A DNA stretch of 64,000 nt from the NCBI GenBank assembly GCA_003963005.1, contig RXJW01000009.1, forward strand, positions 40,165 to 104,164, given 5' to 3'. The notes below the pieces were generated by a model that saw only the letters and a list, made by a program, of their open reading frames with translations, searched no databases and had not been told where the DNA came from. Source of the stretch: Burkholderiales bacterium. Its GTDB lineage: Bacteria; Pseudomonadota; Gammaproteobacteria; Burkholderiales; Burkholderiaceae_C. The translations under genes and the position numbers were made by a program. Shown here in pieces: positions 50,194 through 59,630 of the stretch. Numbering within the stretch: position 1 is the first letter of the stretch; the number at the start of each line of letters is the position of its first letter.

Positions 50194-51129
50194 TTAGACG
50201 TCAGCCAGCGCGCGCAGATGCACACCCACACTGCGGGCCAGCGCGTGCAGGTTGTAGCCCCCCTCCAGCACCGAGACGATGCGGCCCTTGGCGTGGCGGG
50301 CGGCCACGTCCTTGAGCTTGAGGGTGATCCACTCGTAGTCGGCCTCGACCAGCCCGAGCTGGCCCAGGTCGTCGTCGCGGTGGGCATCGAAGCCGGCCGA
50401 GATGAAGATCATCTGCGGCTTGAAGCGCTCCAGCGCCGGCAGCCACATGGCCTCGACGATCTCGCGCACCTCGCCGCCGCGCGTGTAGGCCGGCAGGGGC
50501 ACGTTGACCATGTTCGTGCCCTTGGGCACCGCGCCGCTGTACGGGTAGAGCGGGTGCTGGAAGAGGCTCACCATCAGCACGCGGTCATCACCGGCAATGA
50601 TGTCCTCGGTGCCGTTGCCGTGGTGGACGTCGAAGTCGACGATCGCCACGCGCTTGAGTCCGCGCCGGTCGAGCGCATGGCGGGCGGCGATGGCCACGTT
50701 GTTGAAGAAGCAGAAGCCCATGCTCTGGTCGCGCGTGGCATGGTGCCCCGGCGGGCGCACCGAGCAGAAGGCGTTGTCGGCGGCGCCGTCGATGACGAGA
50801 TCGGTCGCCTGCACGGCGGCCCCTGCTGCATGCAGCGCAGCCGACCAGGTGTGCGCATTGGCCGAGGTGTCCGGGTCGACGGCGAAGTGCCCGCCGCGCT
50901 CGGCACAGTCCCTCAGCCGCGCCCCGATCTCGGCCACGTAGCCATGGGTGTGGGCCAGTTCCACATCCTGCAGGTCCGCCGGGCGGGCCTGCACGTACTG
51001 CAGCGCCTGGTTCAGGCCGGAGCCGATCAGCCAGTCGTCGATGGCGGCCAGCCGCTGCGGGCATTCGGGGTGGCCCTCGCCCATGTCGTGGCGGCGGCAC
51101 TCGGGGGGATTGAAAAACGCGGTGGGCAC
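50194..51129 (-). CDS. Histone deacetylase/acetoin-utilization family deacetylase
   Basis: GEGHPECPQRLAAIDDWL...RPPGHHATRDQSMGFCFFNNVAIAARHAL...VDFDVHHGNGTEDI...SAGFDAHRDDDLG. Confidence 0.93.
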   Translation of the reverse strand: MPTAFFNPPECRRHDMGEGHPECPQRLAAIDDWLIGSGLNQALQYVQARPADLQDVELAHTHGYVAEIGARLRDCAERGGHFAVDPDTSANAHTWSAALHAAGAAVQATDLVIDGAADNAFCSVRPPGHHATRDQSMGFCFFNNVAIAARHALDRRGLKRVAIVDFDVHHGNGTEDIIAGDDRVLMVSLFQHPLYPYSGAVPKGTNMVNVPLPAYTRGGEVREIVEAMWLPALERFKPQMIFISAGFDAHRDDDLGQLGLVEADYEWITLKLKDVAARHAKGRIVSVLEGGYNLHALARSVGVHLRALADV

Positions 51130-51159
51130 GGACCGTTGTCTCTTGCTATGGTCAGGGCC

Positions 51160-52095
51160 ATGACGACGCAATCACGCAGCCTGTCGGCGCAACTGCAAAC
51201 CCTGCAAACCCAGATTAGCACGGTCATCAAGGGCAAACCCACCCAGATCGCCGATGCCCTCGCCTGCCTGATCGCCGGCGGCCACCTGCTGATCGAGGAC
51301 CTGCCCGGCGTGGGCAAGACGACGCTCGCCCACGCGCTGGCCATTTCTCTCGGCCTGAAGTTCTCCCGCCTGCAGTTCACGGCCGACCTGCTTCCCAGCG
51401 ACCTGCTCGGCGTGTCGGTCTACGAGCGGGAGAAAGGCGGCTTCGTGTTCCACCCCGGGCCCGTCTTCGCCCAGGTGCTGCTGGCCGACGAAATCAACCG
51501 CGCCGGCCCCAAGACGCAGAGCGCGCTCCTGGAGGCGATGGAAGAGCACCAGGTCAGCATCGAAGGCGTGAGCCACCCGCTGCCGCAGCCCTTCTTCGTC
51601 ATCGCGACGCAGAACCCGAGCGAGCAGCTCGGCACCTTCCCGCTGCCCGAATCGCAGCTGGACCGCTTCCTGATGTGCATCTCGCTGGGCTACCCCGATG
51701 CCGCCGCCGAGCGCGAGCTGTTGATGGGCGGCGACAGCCGCGAGCAGCTCAAGGGCCTGCAGGCCGTGATGACACCGCCCGAGCTGCTGGCGGTGCAGGC
51801 CGCCGTGAAGGCCATCCACGCCGCGCCGCCGCTGCTGGACTACCTCCAGGCCCTGATCGCCGCGACTCGTTCGGGCCAGTGGTTCACCGAGGGCCTGTCG
51901 CCCCGCGCGGGCCTGGCCGTGCTGCGCGCCGCCCGCGCCCGCGCCTTGCTGCAGGGTCGTGACTTCGTGTCGCCCGACGACATCCAGGCCATCCTGCCCC
52001 AGACCATCGCCCACCGCCTGCAGCCGCGCGCCGGCGCCGGGCGTGGTGCGCGCGAGCAGGTGCGCGCGATGATCGAGGCCATTCCCTTGCCATGA
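51160..52095 (+). CDS. MoxR-family AAA ATPase
   Basis: GGHLLIEDLPGVGKTTLAHALA...LLADEINRAGPKTQSALLEAMEEHQVSIEG...FFVIATQNPSEQLGTFPLPESQLDRF. Confidence 0.94.
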   Translation: MTTQSRSLSAQLQTLQTQISTVIKGKPTQIADALACLIAGGHLLIEDLPGVGKTTLAHALAISLGLKFSRLQFTADLLPSDLLGVSVYEREKGGFVFHPGPVFAQVLLADEINRAGPKTQSALLEAMEEHQVSIEGVSHPLPQPFFVIATQNPSEQLGTFPLPESQLDRFLMCISLGYPDAAAERELLMGGDSREQLKGLQAVMTPPELLAVQAAVKAIHAAPPLLDYLQALIAATRSGQWFTEGLSPRAGLAVLRAARARALLQGRDFVSPDDIQAILPQTIAHRLQPRAGAGRGAREQVRAMIEAIPLP

Positions 52096-53069
52096 TCCCG
52101 GCGGTTCGCCAGCGCTGGCAGGCGTGGTGGCAATCTCGCCAGCCCCCGGCCGACACCCACGAGACGACACAGCGCAACGTCTACATCGTGCCCACCTGGG
52201 CCGGCATCGCCTTCTGCTGCACGCTGGGGGTGCTGCTGCTGGCCAGCATCAACGAGCAGATCAGCCTGGGCTATGCGCTGACCTTCGCGCTCACCGGTGC
52301 CGGGCTGGCCTCGATGCACACGACCCATGGCAACCTGCGTGGCCTGCAGATGGACCTCAAGTCGCCCGAGGGCGTGCATGCCGGCGACGAGTACGTGCTG
52401 GAGTTGCGCCTGCACAACCGCGGCCGCGCGCGCTTCGGCATCGCCGTCAGTGCGCAGCTGGACACCGGCGCCACCGAGCCTGCCTGGGTGGACGTACCGG
52501 CCCTGGGCCATGCCACGCTCAAGCTGCGGCTGCCCGCCACGCGGCGCGGTCTGCAGGCGCTGCCGCGCCTGATCGTCACGACACGCTTCCCGCTCGGCTT
52601 CTTCCGCGCATGGAGCTACTGGCGGCCGGCGAGTGCGGTGTGGGTCTACCCGCAGCCGGAAGTCGCGCCGCCCCCCTTCCCGGCGCAGGCCGAGGCCGGT
52701 GCGGGCGAGGCGGCCTCCAACCGGCAGAGTGCGCGGGGCACCGACTTCTCCGGCGTGCGCAGCTACCGGCGGGGCGACTCGCTCAAGCAGATCCTGTGGC
52801 GCAAGTCGGCGCTGGCGCTGGACCAGGGCCTGACCCCGTGGGTGCGCGAGACCGAGGCGCCGCTGGCCCGTGACCTGTGGCTGGACTGGCGGGACACCCA
52901 GGGCCGCGATGTCGAAGCCCGGCTGTCGCGGCTGACCGCCTGGGTGCTGGCAGCCGAGCGCCTGGGGCAACCCTATGGCCTGCGACTGGCCGGGCAGGAG
53001 ATCGCGCCCTCGCTCGGCCTGACGCATCGCCAGGCCTGCCTCGAAACCCTGGCGGGGTTCGGCGCATGA
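52092..53069 (+). CDS. DUF58 domain-containing protein
   Basis: TTRFPLGFFRAWSYWRPASAVWVYPQPE...RGTDFSGVRSYRRGDSLKQILWRKSAL; ATGA overlap. Confidence 0.9.
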   Translation: MIPAVRQRWQAWWQSRQPPADTHETTQRNVYIVPTWAGIAFCCTLGVLLLASINEQISLGYALTFALTGAGLASMHTTHGNLRGLQMDLKSPEGVHAGDEYVLELRLHNRGRARFGIAVSAQLDTGATEPAWVDVPALGHATLKLRLPATRRGLQALPRLIVTTRFPLGFFRAWSYWRPASAVWVYPQPEVAPPPFPAQAEAGAGEAASNRQSARGTDFSGVRSYRRGDSLKQILWRKSALALDQGLTPWVRETEAPLARDLWLDWRDTQGRDVEARLSRLTAWVLAAERLGQPYGLRLAGQEIAPSLGLTHRQACLETLAGFGA

Positions 53070-55099
53070 CGGCGCTGGCCCGCTGGTGGAACCGGCTGCC
53101 TCGCGACACGCGGGACAGCTATTTCCTGCTGGCCGTCATCACCGCCGTCATCGCACCCCACGCCGACCACCTGCCGCTGTGGAGTTCAGCCCTGACGGCC
53201 CTGATGCTGGGGTGGCGGGCCGTCATCGCCGCACAACAGCGCACGCTGCCCAGCCGGTGGTGGCTGGCACTCATCATCGTGCTGTACACCGGCCTCACCG
53301 GGCTGACCTTTCGCACCCTGATCGGCCGCGAGGCCGGCATCACGCTGCTGGTCATGCTGATGGCGCTGAAGACGCTGGAGCTGCGCGCCCGGCGGGACGC
53401 CTTTGTCGTGTTCTTCCTGGGCTTCTTCCTGATCCTCACGCAGTTCCTGTACTCGCAGGCCCTGCTGATGGCGGTGTGGTCGCTGCTGACGCTGTGGGGC
53501 CTGCTTGCGGCCGTGGTGCTCGCCCAGATGCCCTCGACCGATGCCAACGGCCTGCCCAGCATCGGCATCGCCGCACGTCGCGCCGCCAGCACGACGGCAC
53601 TCGGCCTGCCGGTGATGGTGCTGCTGTTCGTGCTCTTCCCGCGGATCGCGCCGCTGTGGGGCGTGCCGACGGAGGCCATCGGCAAGACCGGGCTGTCCAA
53701 CCAGCTGGAGTTCGGGGCGATGAACGAGATCGCGAACGACGACAGCATCGCCATGCGCGTCCGCTTCGACGGCCCCCTGCCGCCGCCGGACCAGCGCTAC
53801 TTCCGCGGGCCGGTGTTGACGCGCTTCGACGGCAAGACCTGGCGCGCCCCGGACCCGCGCGTCAGCGAAGGCTGGCTGCGCGGCCGCGACGACATCGCCA
53901 CCCGCGGGCCGGCGCTGAGCTACGAGATGACGCTGGAGCCTCTGCGCATCCCGGTGCTGCCGCTGCTGGAGATGAGCCCGGGCCGGGTCGGCGCCGAACT
54001 CGCCCTGCCCGACCTGACGCTCGTGCGGGGCCCGGAGATGCAGTGGCTGGCCCCGCGCCCGATCACGGAGCGCGTGCGCCTGCAGGCCACCGCTCATCTG
54101 GGCTGGCTGGTCGGCGAGCGGCGCAACCGGATCCAGCGCGCCGTCGATGTCGATCTGCCTCCCAGCCGCAACCCCCGCACGCTGGCGTGGGCGGCCGCCC
54201 TGGCGGCCGAACCCCGTTTCGCCAACCTGCCCCCCGGGCCGCGGGCCGAGGCCCTGGCCGCAGCGCTGCTTGCGCACATCCGCAGCGCCGACTTCGTCTA
54301 CACCCTGACCCCCGGCCGCTACGGCGAGACCACCCCGCACGTGATCGATGAGTTCTGGCTCGACCGTCGGCTGGGCTTCTGCGAGCACTTCGCCTCGGCG
54401 TTCGTCGTGCTGATGCGGGCGATGGACGTGCCCGCCCGGATCGTCACCGGCTTCCAGGGCTGGGACCCGGAACCCCAGGATGGTTACCTCGTCGTGCGCA
54501 ACGCCAATGCCCATGCCTGGGCCGAGTACTGGGTCGAGGGCAAAGGCTGGCTGCGCAGCGATCCCACGGCGGCCGTCGCCCCCAACCGCGTCAGCCAGGG
54601 CGTCGCCTTGCGCCCGCAGCCCGGTGTGCTGGGCCAGCTCAACCCGACCCTGTGGCGTGCGCTGCGCACCGGCTGGGAGACGCTGAACAACCGCTGGCAG
54701 CAGCTCGTGCTGAACTACTCGCGGCAGAACCAGTTCGATCTGCTCAAGCGCCTGGGTTTCAGCCAGCCCGACTGGACGGCGCTGGGCCAGGCGCTGGCCG
54801 GCGTCATCCTCGTGCTGGCGCTGGCCGGTGCGGCCTGGATCCGCTGGAGCAGCCGCCCACACGATGCCTGGAGCCGGCAGCGCGCACGCATCACCGCCCT
54901 GCTGCGGCGGGCGGGCGTCGTGCTGCCGGCCCATGAAAGCCCGGCCGCGTGGGCGCGCAACCTGCGCCGCCAGCACGGGCAGAAGGCAGAGCCCGCCGCG
55001 CAGTGGCTGGAGCGGCTGGAGCGGGCCCGCTATGCGCCCGATGCCGAGCCACCGCCCTGGGGCGAGCTGCGGGCCGCCGCCCGTATGCTGCGCGCCTGA
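53066..55099 (+). CDS. TgpA-like (DUF3488) membrane transglutaminase
   Basis: N-terminal TM domain; DEFWLDRRLGFCEHFASAFVVLMRAMDVPARIVTGFQG...ANAHAWAEYWVEGKGWLRSDPTAAVAPNRV. Confidence 0.93.
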   Translation: MTALARWWNRLPRDTRDSYFLLAVITAVIAPHADHLPLWSSALTALMLGWRAVIAAQQRTLPSRWWLALIIVLYTGLTGLTFRTLIGREAGITLLVMLMALKTLELRARRDAFVVFFLGFFLILTQFLYSQALLMAVWSLLTLWGLLAAVVLAQMPSTDANGLPSIGIAARRAASTTALGLPVMVLLFVLFPRIAPLWGVPTEAIGKTGLSNQLEFGAMNEIANDDSIAMRVRFDGPLPPPDQRYFRGPVLTRFDGKTWRAPDPRVSEGWLRGRDDIATRGPALSYEMTLEPLRIPVLPLLEMSPGRVGAELALPDLTLVRGPEMQWLAPRPITERVRLQATAHLGWLVGERRNRIQRAVDVDLPPSRNPRTLAWAAALAAEPRFANLPPGPRAEALAAALLAHIRSADFVYTLTPGRYGETTPHVIDEFWLDRRLGFCEHFASAFVVLMRAMDVPARIVTGFQGWDPEPQDGYLVVRNANAHAWAEYWVEGKGWLRSDPTAAVAPNRVSQGVALRPQPGVLGQLNPTLWRALRTGWETLNNRWQQLVLNYSRQNQFDLLKRLGFSQPDWTALGQALAGVILVLALAGAAWIRWSSRPHDAWSRQRARITALLRRAGVVLPAHESPAAWARNLRRQHGQKAEPAAQWLERLERARYAPDAEPPPWGELRAAARMLRA

Positions 55100-55137
55100 G
55101 ACGGCCTGGCCCGTCACCTGACTCGCGCTTTCTCCCG

Positions 55138-56241
55138 ATGACCTCGTTGACCTCGCGCCTCGGCGCCGCCCTGATCCTCACCGCCTGCCTGGCATCTGCC
55201 CACGCCAAGCCGGTGCACGTCAAGCCCCTGCCCCCAGCGCAGCCGCTCGGCCCGCGCCCGGCGCTCGTGGCCTTCGCCGACGAGTTGGCCGCCAGCCAGC
55301 AATGGGATGCCGCCGCGCTGCGCGAGCAGCTCAGCCAGGCGCTGGACCTGCCGCGCGTGAAGCAGCTCATCCTGCCGGCTGCGGTCGGCACGGCCAAAAA
55401 CTGGACGGCCTACCGCGACCGCTTCATCGAGCCCCGGCGGCTGGAGGCCGGTGTGGCCTTCTGGGCCGAACATGCCGACGCGCTCGCCCGCGCCGAGAGC
55501 CGGTACGGCGTTCCGGCCGAGATCATCGTGGGCATCATCGGCGTGGAGACCTTCTACGGCCGCATGACCGGCGGGTTCAAGGCGCTGGATGCGCTGGCCA
55601 CTCTGGCCTTCGACTTCCCCACCGAACATCCGCGGGCCGCGGAGCGTCAGGCGTTCTTCCGCCACGAGCTGGCCGAGTTCCTGAAACTCTGCCGCGAGAA
55701 CGGCCTGGACCCGGCCGAGGTGCGCGGCAGCTATGCCGGCGCGCTCGGCTGGCCGCAGTTCATGCCCGGCAGTTGGCGCCAGCATGCGGTCGATTTCGAC
55801 GGCGACGGCCGCATCGATCTGATGGCCAGCCCGGTGGATGCCATCGGCAGCGTGGCCCACTATCTGTCCGAGTACGGCTGGAAGCCGGGGCAGACCACGC
55901 ACTACCACATCCAGTTGCCGACCGACGTCCGGGCGCGCGCGCGGCTGCTCGCCCCGGACATCAAGCCCACGTTCACCGCGGCGGACCTGATCGCCGCAGG
56001 CGCCCAGCCGTCGGAAGCCGCCCGCGACCACGACGGGCCGATGGCCGTCATCGAACTGCAGAACGGCCCCAAGAAGCCGCCGACCGTGCTGCTGGGCACG
56101 CAGAACTTCTGGGTGGTGACGCGCTACAACTGGTCGGCCTACTACGCGCTGGCCGTCATCGAGCTCGGCCGCGCCGTCAAGGCCAGGCGTCCTCCGCCTC
56201 CTCCGGCGCCGGCAGCGCCGGCCCCATCGGCAGCACGCTGA
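55138..56241 (+). CDS. mltB: Lytic murein transglycosylase B
   Basis: YGVPAEIIVGIIGVETFYGRMTGGFKALDALATLAFDFP...GSYAGALGWPQFMPGSWRQHAVDFDGDGRIDL...TRYNWSAYYALAVIELG. Confidence 0.93.
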   Translation: MTSLTSRLGAALILTACLASAHAKPVHVKPLPPAQPLGPRPALVAFADELAASQQWDAAALREQLSQALDLPRVKQLILPAAVGTAKNWTAYRDRFIEPRRLEAGVAFWAEHADALARAESRYGVPAEIIVGIIGVETFYGRMTGGFKALDALATLAFDFPTEHPRAAERQAFFRHELAEFLKLCRENGLDPAEVRGSYAGALGWPQFMPGSWRQHAVDFDGDGRIDLMASPVDAIGSVAHYLSEYGWKPGQTTHYHIQLPTDVRARARLLAPDIKPTFTAADLIAAGAQPSEAARDHDGPMAVIELQNGPKKPPTVLLGTQNFWVVTRYNWSAYYALAVIELGRAVKARRPPPPPAPAAPAPSAAR

Positions 56242-58624
56242 CCGCGCTCGGGGCGCTGTCCTGCCAGTAACGGCGCACGCGCTCGCGTTCGCAGGTGGCC
56301 GCGCGCGTGGCACTGTCCCATCGCCAGGCGCCGCAGGCCGGCGTGACGACCACCGGGATGCCGAGCGCCTGGTAGCGCGCCAGCACGGCCGGCGCCGGAT
56401 GCCCGAAGCGGCTGCGGTAGCCCGCCTGGACCAGCGCCGTGCGCGGCTGAACTGCCGTCAGCAGTGCCAAGCTGGACGAGGTCTTGCTGCCGTGGTGCGG
56501 CACCAGCAGCACGTCGGCGCGCAGGTCAGGCTCGCGCTGCACGAGACCCCGTTCCTGTTCGGCCTCCAGGTCACCTGCCAGCAGCACGCGGCGGCCGCTG
56601 GCGGACGTGATGCGCAGCACGCAGGACAGGTCATTCGGTCTGAGGCTAGCCGCGTAATGCGCGGGCATGGGGTGCAGCAGCTCGAATCGCACCCCGTCCC
56701 ACTGCCACTGCTGGCCGGCCTCGCAGCGCCGCCCGGGCGGCCCGGCCTGCTGCAGCGGATGCGTCGCCTCCAGCGAGCTGCGCAGTTCGGCCACGGCCAG
56801 CCCGCGCATCAGCACCGCGGCACCCCCGACATGGTCCGTGTCCCGATGGCTCAGCATCAGCATGTCCAGCCGCCTGACGCCCAGGGCGCGCAGCAGGGGC
56901 AGCAGCACGCGCTCACCGGCATCCGCCCCGGGCGCGTAGACCGGGCCGGCGTCGAACAGCAAGACATGCCGCGCGGTCTGGATGAGCACGGCATTGCCCT
57001 GGCCGATGTCGGGCGCCAGCAGCATGAACTCGCCCGCAGGCGGCACGGCGACGGCGGGCCACAGCAGCGGCAGCATCAACAGCAGTCCGGCACCCCGCAG
57101 CCGCCACGGCAGCCGCAGCACCATCAGCACGGCACCCGCGAGGCCGAAGGCTTGCGCCCAGACCGGCGCAGCCGGCAGCCACCAGACGGCCGCCGGCCAG
57201 GACGCCAGCCAGCCCAGCCAGGCCATCAGGCCGTGCGTCACCAGCACGGCCAGCGCCCAGAGCGGCGCCACGAGGCCGCCAAGCAGCGCCAGGGGCATCA
57301 ACACGAAGCTCACGACCGGGATGGCGACGAGATTGGCCAGCAGCCCGACGAGCGACCACTGCGAGAAGCAGATCAGGCTCAGCGGCGCGAGGCCCACGGT
57401 GGCGACGAGCTGGGTGCGCAGCGCGGCGCGCAGCCGGGCACGCCAGCCCCGACCGTCGTCGCCGCCGGCCGCCATCAGCAGCCCCACGGCACCGAAGGAG
57501 AGCCAGAAGCCCGGCTGCATCAAGGCCCACGGGTCGAGCGCCGTGACGGCCACCGCCGCACCCAGCAGTACCAGCGGCCACGGCCAGGGCAGTTGCGGGC
57601 CACGAAGCACAGCCACGGCGGCGAGCATCAGCACGGTGCGCTGGGCCGGCACCCCCCAGCCGGAGAAGAAGGCATAGCCCAGCGCGGCCCCGACGCCCAC
57701 CCAGCGCGCCGCGATCGGCGCCGGCACCCGCAGGCAGAGCCAGGGGCTGCGCCGCCACAGGGGTGCGACGACGGCCGCGGCGAGCCAGGCGAACAACGTC
57801 ACGTGCAGCCCTGACACGCTCAGCAGATGCGCCACGCCCGTGTCGCGGAACAGGCCCCAGTCGGCGCTGCCGATCGCGTTCTGGTCGCCCAGGCTGAGCG
57901 CCGCCAGGACGCCGGCCACCGACGGGTCGGCCACCCGGGCGCGGATGGCGTTGCGCAAGGCCTGCCGCGCCGCGTCCAGCGCCCACCACGGCGCCGGCGC
58001 CAGACGCTCGGCCGCCCGCACGACGCCCGTGGCGCGCAGGCCCTGCTCGAACAGCCACAGCTCGGCGTCGAAGCCGCCCGGGTTCACGAGGCCGTGCGCG
58101 CGCTTGAGCCGTGCGGTGAAGCGCCAGCGCTCACCGGCCGTGATGGGCGGCGCGTCGTAGGCCAGCAGCATCAGCCGCGGCGGCACCTGCGGCGGCAAGG
58201 CAGTGCCCGTGGGGCCGATCGCCTCGACCGCGAACTCGAACCGCCACCCCGGCACGCCGCCCTGCCCCGTCACGGCCACCGGCAGGCTGTCGACCAGGCC
58301 GGTGAGCTGAAGGTCGCGGCCTTCCCAGGCCGGGTGCAGCGCTGAAGCCAGCCGCTGCTCGGCTCGCCAAGCGGCCTGCGAGAACGCCAGGCCCGCGGCG
58401 AACAGCCCCATCCAGGCCCAGTGCCGATGGCGCCAGCCCCAGGTGACGGCGAGCACGGCCACGAGCACGCCGAACTCGGCGTGCGTCGGCAGCCGTTCGC
58501 TCCGGTGCAGGAGCGCCAGCCCAGCCAGCCAGCCACCGCCCGCGGCGCCCAGCGCTCGCGGCCCCCAGCGCCCTTGCGCCACCCTGTCTCCCTGGCCTGC
58601 GCCTGTTGGGTCGGGGTGTAGCAT
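56177..58624 (-). CDS. comEC: DNA internalization-related competence protein ComEC/Rec2
   Basis: 815 aa; LLSVSGLHVTLFAWLAAAV; C-terminal beta-lactamase-like LLAPDIGQGNAVLIQTARHVLLFDAGP...LMLSHRDTDHVGGAAVLM...LLVPHHGSKTSSS. Confidence 0.93.
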   Translation of the reverse strand: MLHPDPTGAGQGDRVAQGRWGPRALGAAGGGWLAGLALLHRSERLPTHAEFGVLVAVLAVTWGWRHRHWAWMGLFAAGLAFSQAAWRAEQRLASALHPAWEGRDLQLTGLVDSLPVAVTGQGGVPGWRFEFAVEAIGPTGTALPPQVPPRLMLLAYDAPPITAGERWRFTARLKRAHGLVNPGGFDAELWLFEQGLRATGVVRAAERLAPAPWWALDAARQALRNAIRARVADPSVAGVLAALSLGDQNAIGSADWGLFRDTGVAHLLSVSGLHVTLFAWLAAAVVAPLWRRSPWLCLRVPAPIAARWVGVGAALGYAFFSGWGVPAQRTVLMLAAVAVLRGPQLPWPWPLVLLGAAVAVTALDPWALMQPGFWLSFGAVGLLMAAGGDDGRGWRARLRAALRTQLVATVGLAPLSLICFSQWSLVGLLANLVAIPVVSFVLMPLALLGGLVAPLWALAVLVTHGLMAWLGWLASWPAAVWWLPAAPVWAQAFGLAGAVLMVLRLPWRLRGAGLLLMLPLLWPAVAVPPAGEFMLLAPDIGQGNAVLIQTARHVLLFDAGPVYAPGADAGERVLLPLLRALGVRRLDMLMLSHRDTDHVGGAAVLMRGLAVAELRSSLEATHPLQQAGPPGRRCEAGQQWQWDGVRFELLHPMPAHYAASLRPNDLSCVLRITSASGRRVLLAGDLEAEQERGLVQREPDLRADVLLVPHHGSKTSSSLALLTAVQPRTALVQAGYRSRFGHPAPAVLARYQALGIPVVVTPACGAWRWDSATRAATCERERVRRYWQDSAPSAVSVLPMGPALPAPEEAEDAWP

Positions 58625-58662
58625 GCCGGCGTTTTTCGAACGCGCACCAGCGCTCCCCCCGC

Positions 58663-59127
58663 ATGACCTCCTCCACCATCCAGGCCAAGCTCACCGAGCT
58701 CGGCATCACGCTGCCGCCGCTGGCCGTGCCGGCCGCGGCCTACCTGCCCTTCACCCGCACCGGACAGCTGCTGTTCGTGTCGGGCCACATCGCCAAGAAA
58801 GACGGCAAGCCCTGGGTCGGCCAGCTCGGCAAGGACGTCGACACCGCCACCGGCCAGGCTGCCGCGCGCGCCGTCGCGATCGACCTGCTCGGCACGCTGC
58901 AAGCCGCCACCGGCGACCTGGCCAAGGTGCGCATCGTCAAGGTGATGAGCCTGGTCAACAGCACGCCCGACTTCACCGAGCAGCACCTCGTGACCAACGG
59001 CTGCTCCGAACTGCTCGCCACCGTGCTGGGCGACGCCGGCAAGCACGCCCGCAGCGCGTTTGGCGTGGCGCAGATCCCGATGGGGGCGTGCGTCGAGATC
59101 GAGCTGATCGCGGAAATCACCGACTGA
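58663..59127 (+). CDS. RidA family protein (YjgF-like)
   Basis: TRTGQLLFVSGHIAKKDGKPWVGQLGKDVDTATGQAAARAVAIDLLGTLQAATGDLAKV...ARSAFGVAQIPMGACVEIELIAEI. Confidence 0.9.
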   Translation: MTSSTIQAKLTELGITLPPLAVPAAAYLPFTRTGQLLFVSGHIAKKDGKPWVGQLGKDVDTATGQAAARAVAIDLLGTLQAATGDLAKVRIVKVMSLVNSTPDFTEQHLVTNGCSELLATVLGDAGKHARSAFGVAQIPMGACVEIELIAEITD

Positions 59128-59621
59128 TGTTCATCCAGCCTTCCAAGCTGCCGGCCCGCGTGCTCGCCGGCATGGCGTTCATCAGCTTCGCCGCGGTGGG
59201 GGTGGCCCTGGTGGCACAGCACCAGTTCGGGGTCAAGCCCTGCCCCTGGTGCGTGCTGCAGCGGGGCATCTTCCTGCTGATCGGCAGCTTTGCGCTGCTG
59301 GGCTGGCTGTTCAGCGGCCGGCGCCCGTTGCGCCAGGCGGCGATCGTGGCCAGCGTGCTGCTGTGCGCGGCGGGTGTTACGGCAGCCGTGTTCCAGCACG
59401 AGGTGGCCTCGCAGAGCGCGAGCTGCGCCATGGGGCTGGCGGACCGCATCATCACGGCCCTCGGCCTGGAAGAGCTGTGGCCGTCGGTCTTCATGGTGAC
59501 GGCCAACTGTGCCGATGCCGCCGCGTACCGGCTTGTCGGCCTGCCCTACGAGGTCTGGAGCGGCCTGCTGTTCGCCGGGCTCGCGGCCGTCGGCCTCGCG
59601 TTGCTGGGCCAGCGGCGCTGA
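59127..59621 (+). CDS. dsbB: Disulfide bond formation protein B
   Basis: VALVAQHQFGVKPCPWCVLQRGIFLL...four TMs, second Cys pair SASCAMG...TANCADA; TGATG overlap. Confidence 0.93.
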   Translation: MFIQPSKLPARVLAGMAFISFAAVGVALVAQHQFGVKPCPWCVLQRGIFLLIGSFALLGWLFSGRRPLRQAAIVASVLLCAAGVTAAVFQHEVASQSASCAMGLADRIITALGLEELWPSVFMVTANCADAAAYRLVGLPYEVWSGLLFAGLAAVGLALLGQRR

Positions 59622-59630
59622 CGCCTGGCC

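Noticed and set aside
50194-51129. Histone-deacetylase-like gene as an unusual eukaryote-like acquisition
   Set aside because: Bacterial acetoin-utilization/deacetylase family members are common in proteobacteria; nothing exceptional in this sequence.
51160-55099. MoxR-DUF58-transglutaminase operon as a novel system
   Set aside because: A widespread, recognised gene arrangement; retained only as an annotation.
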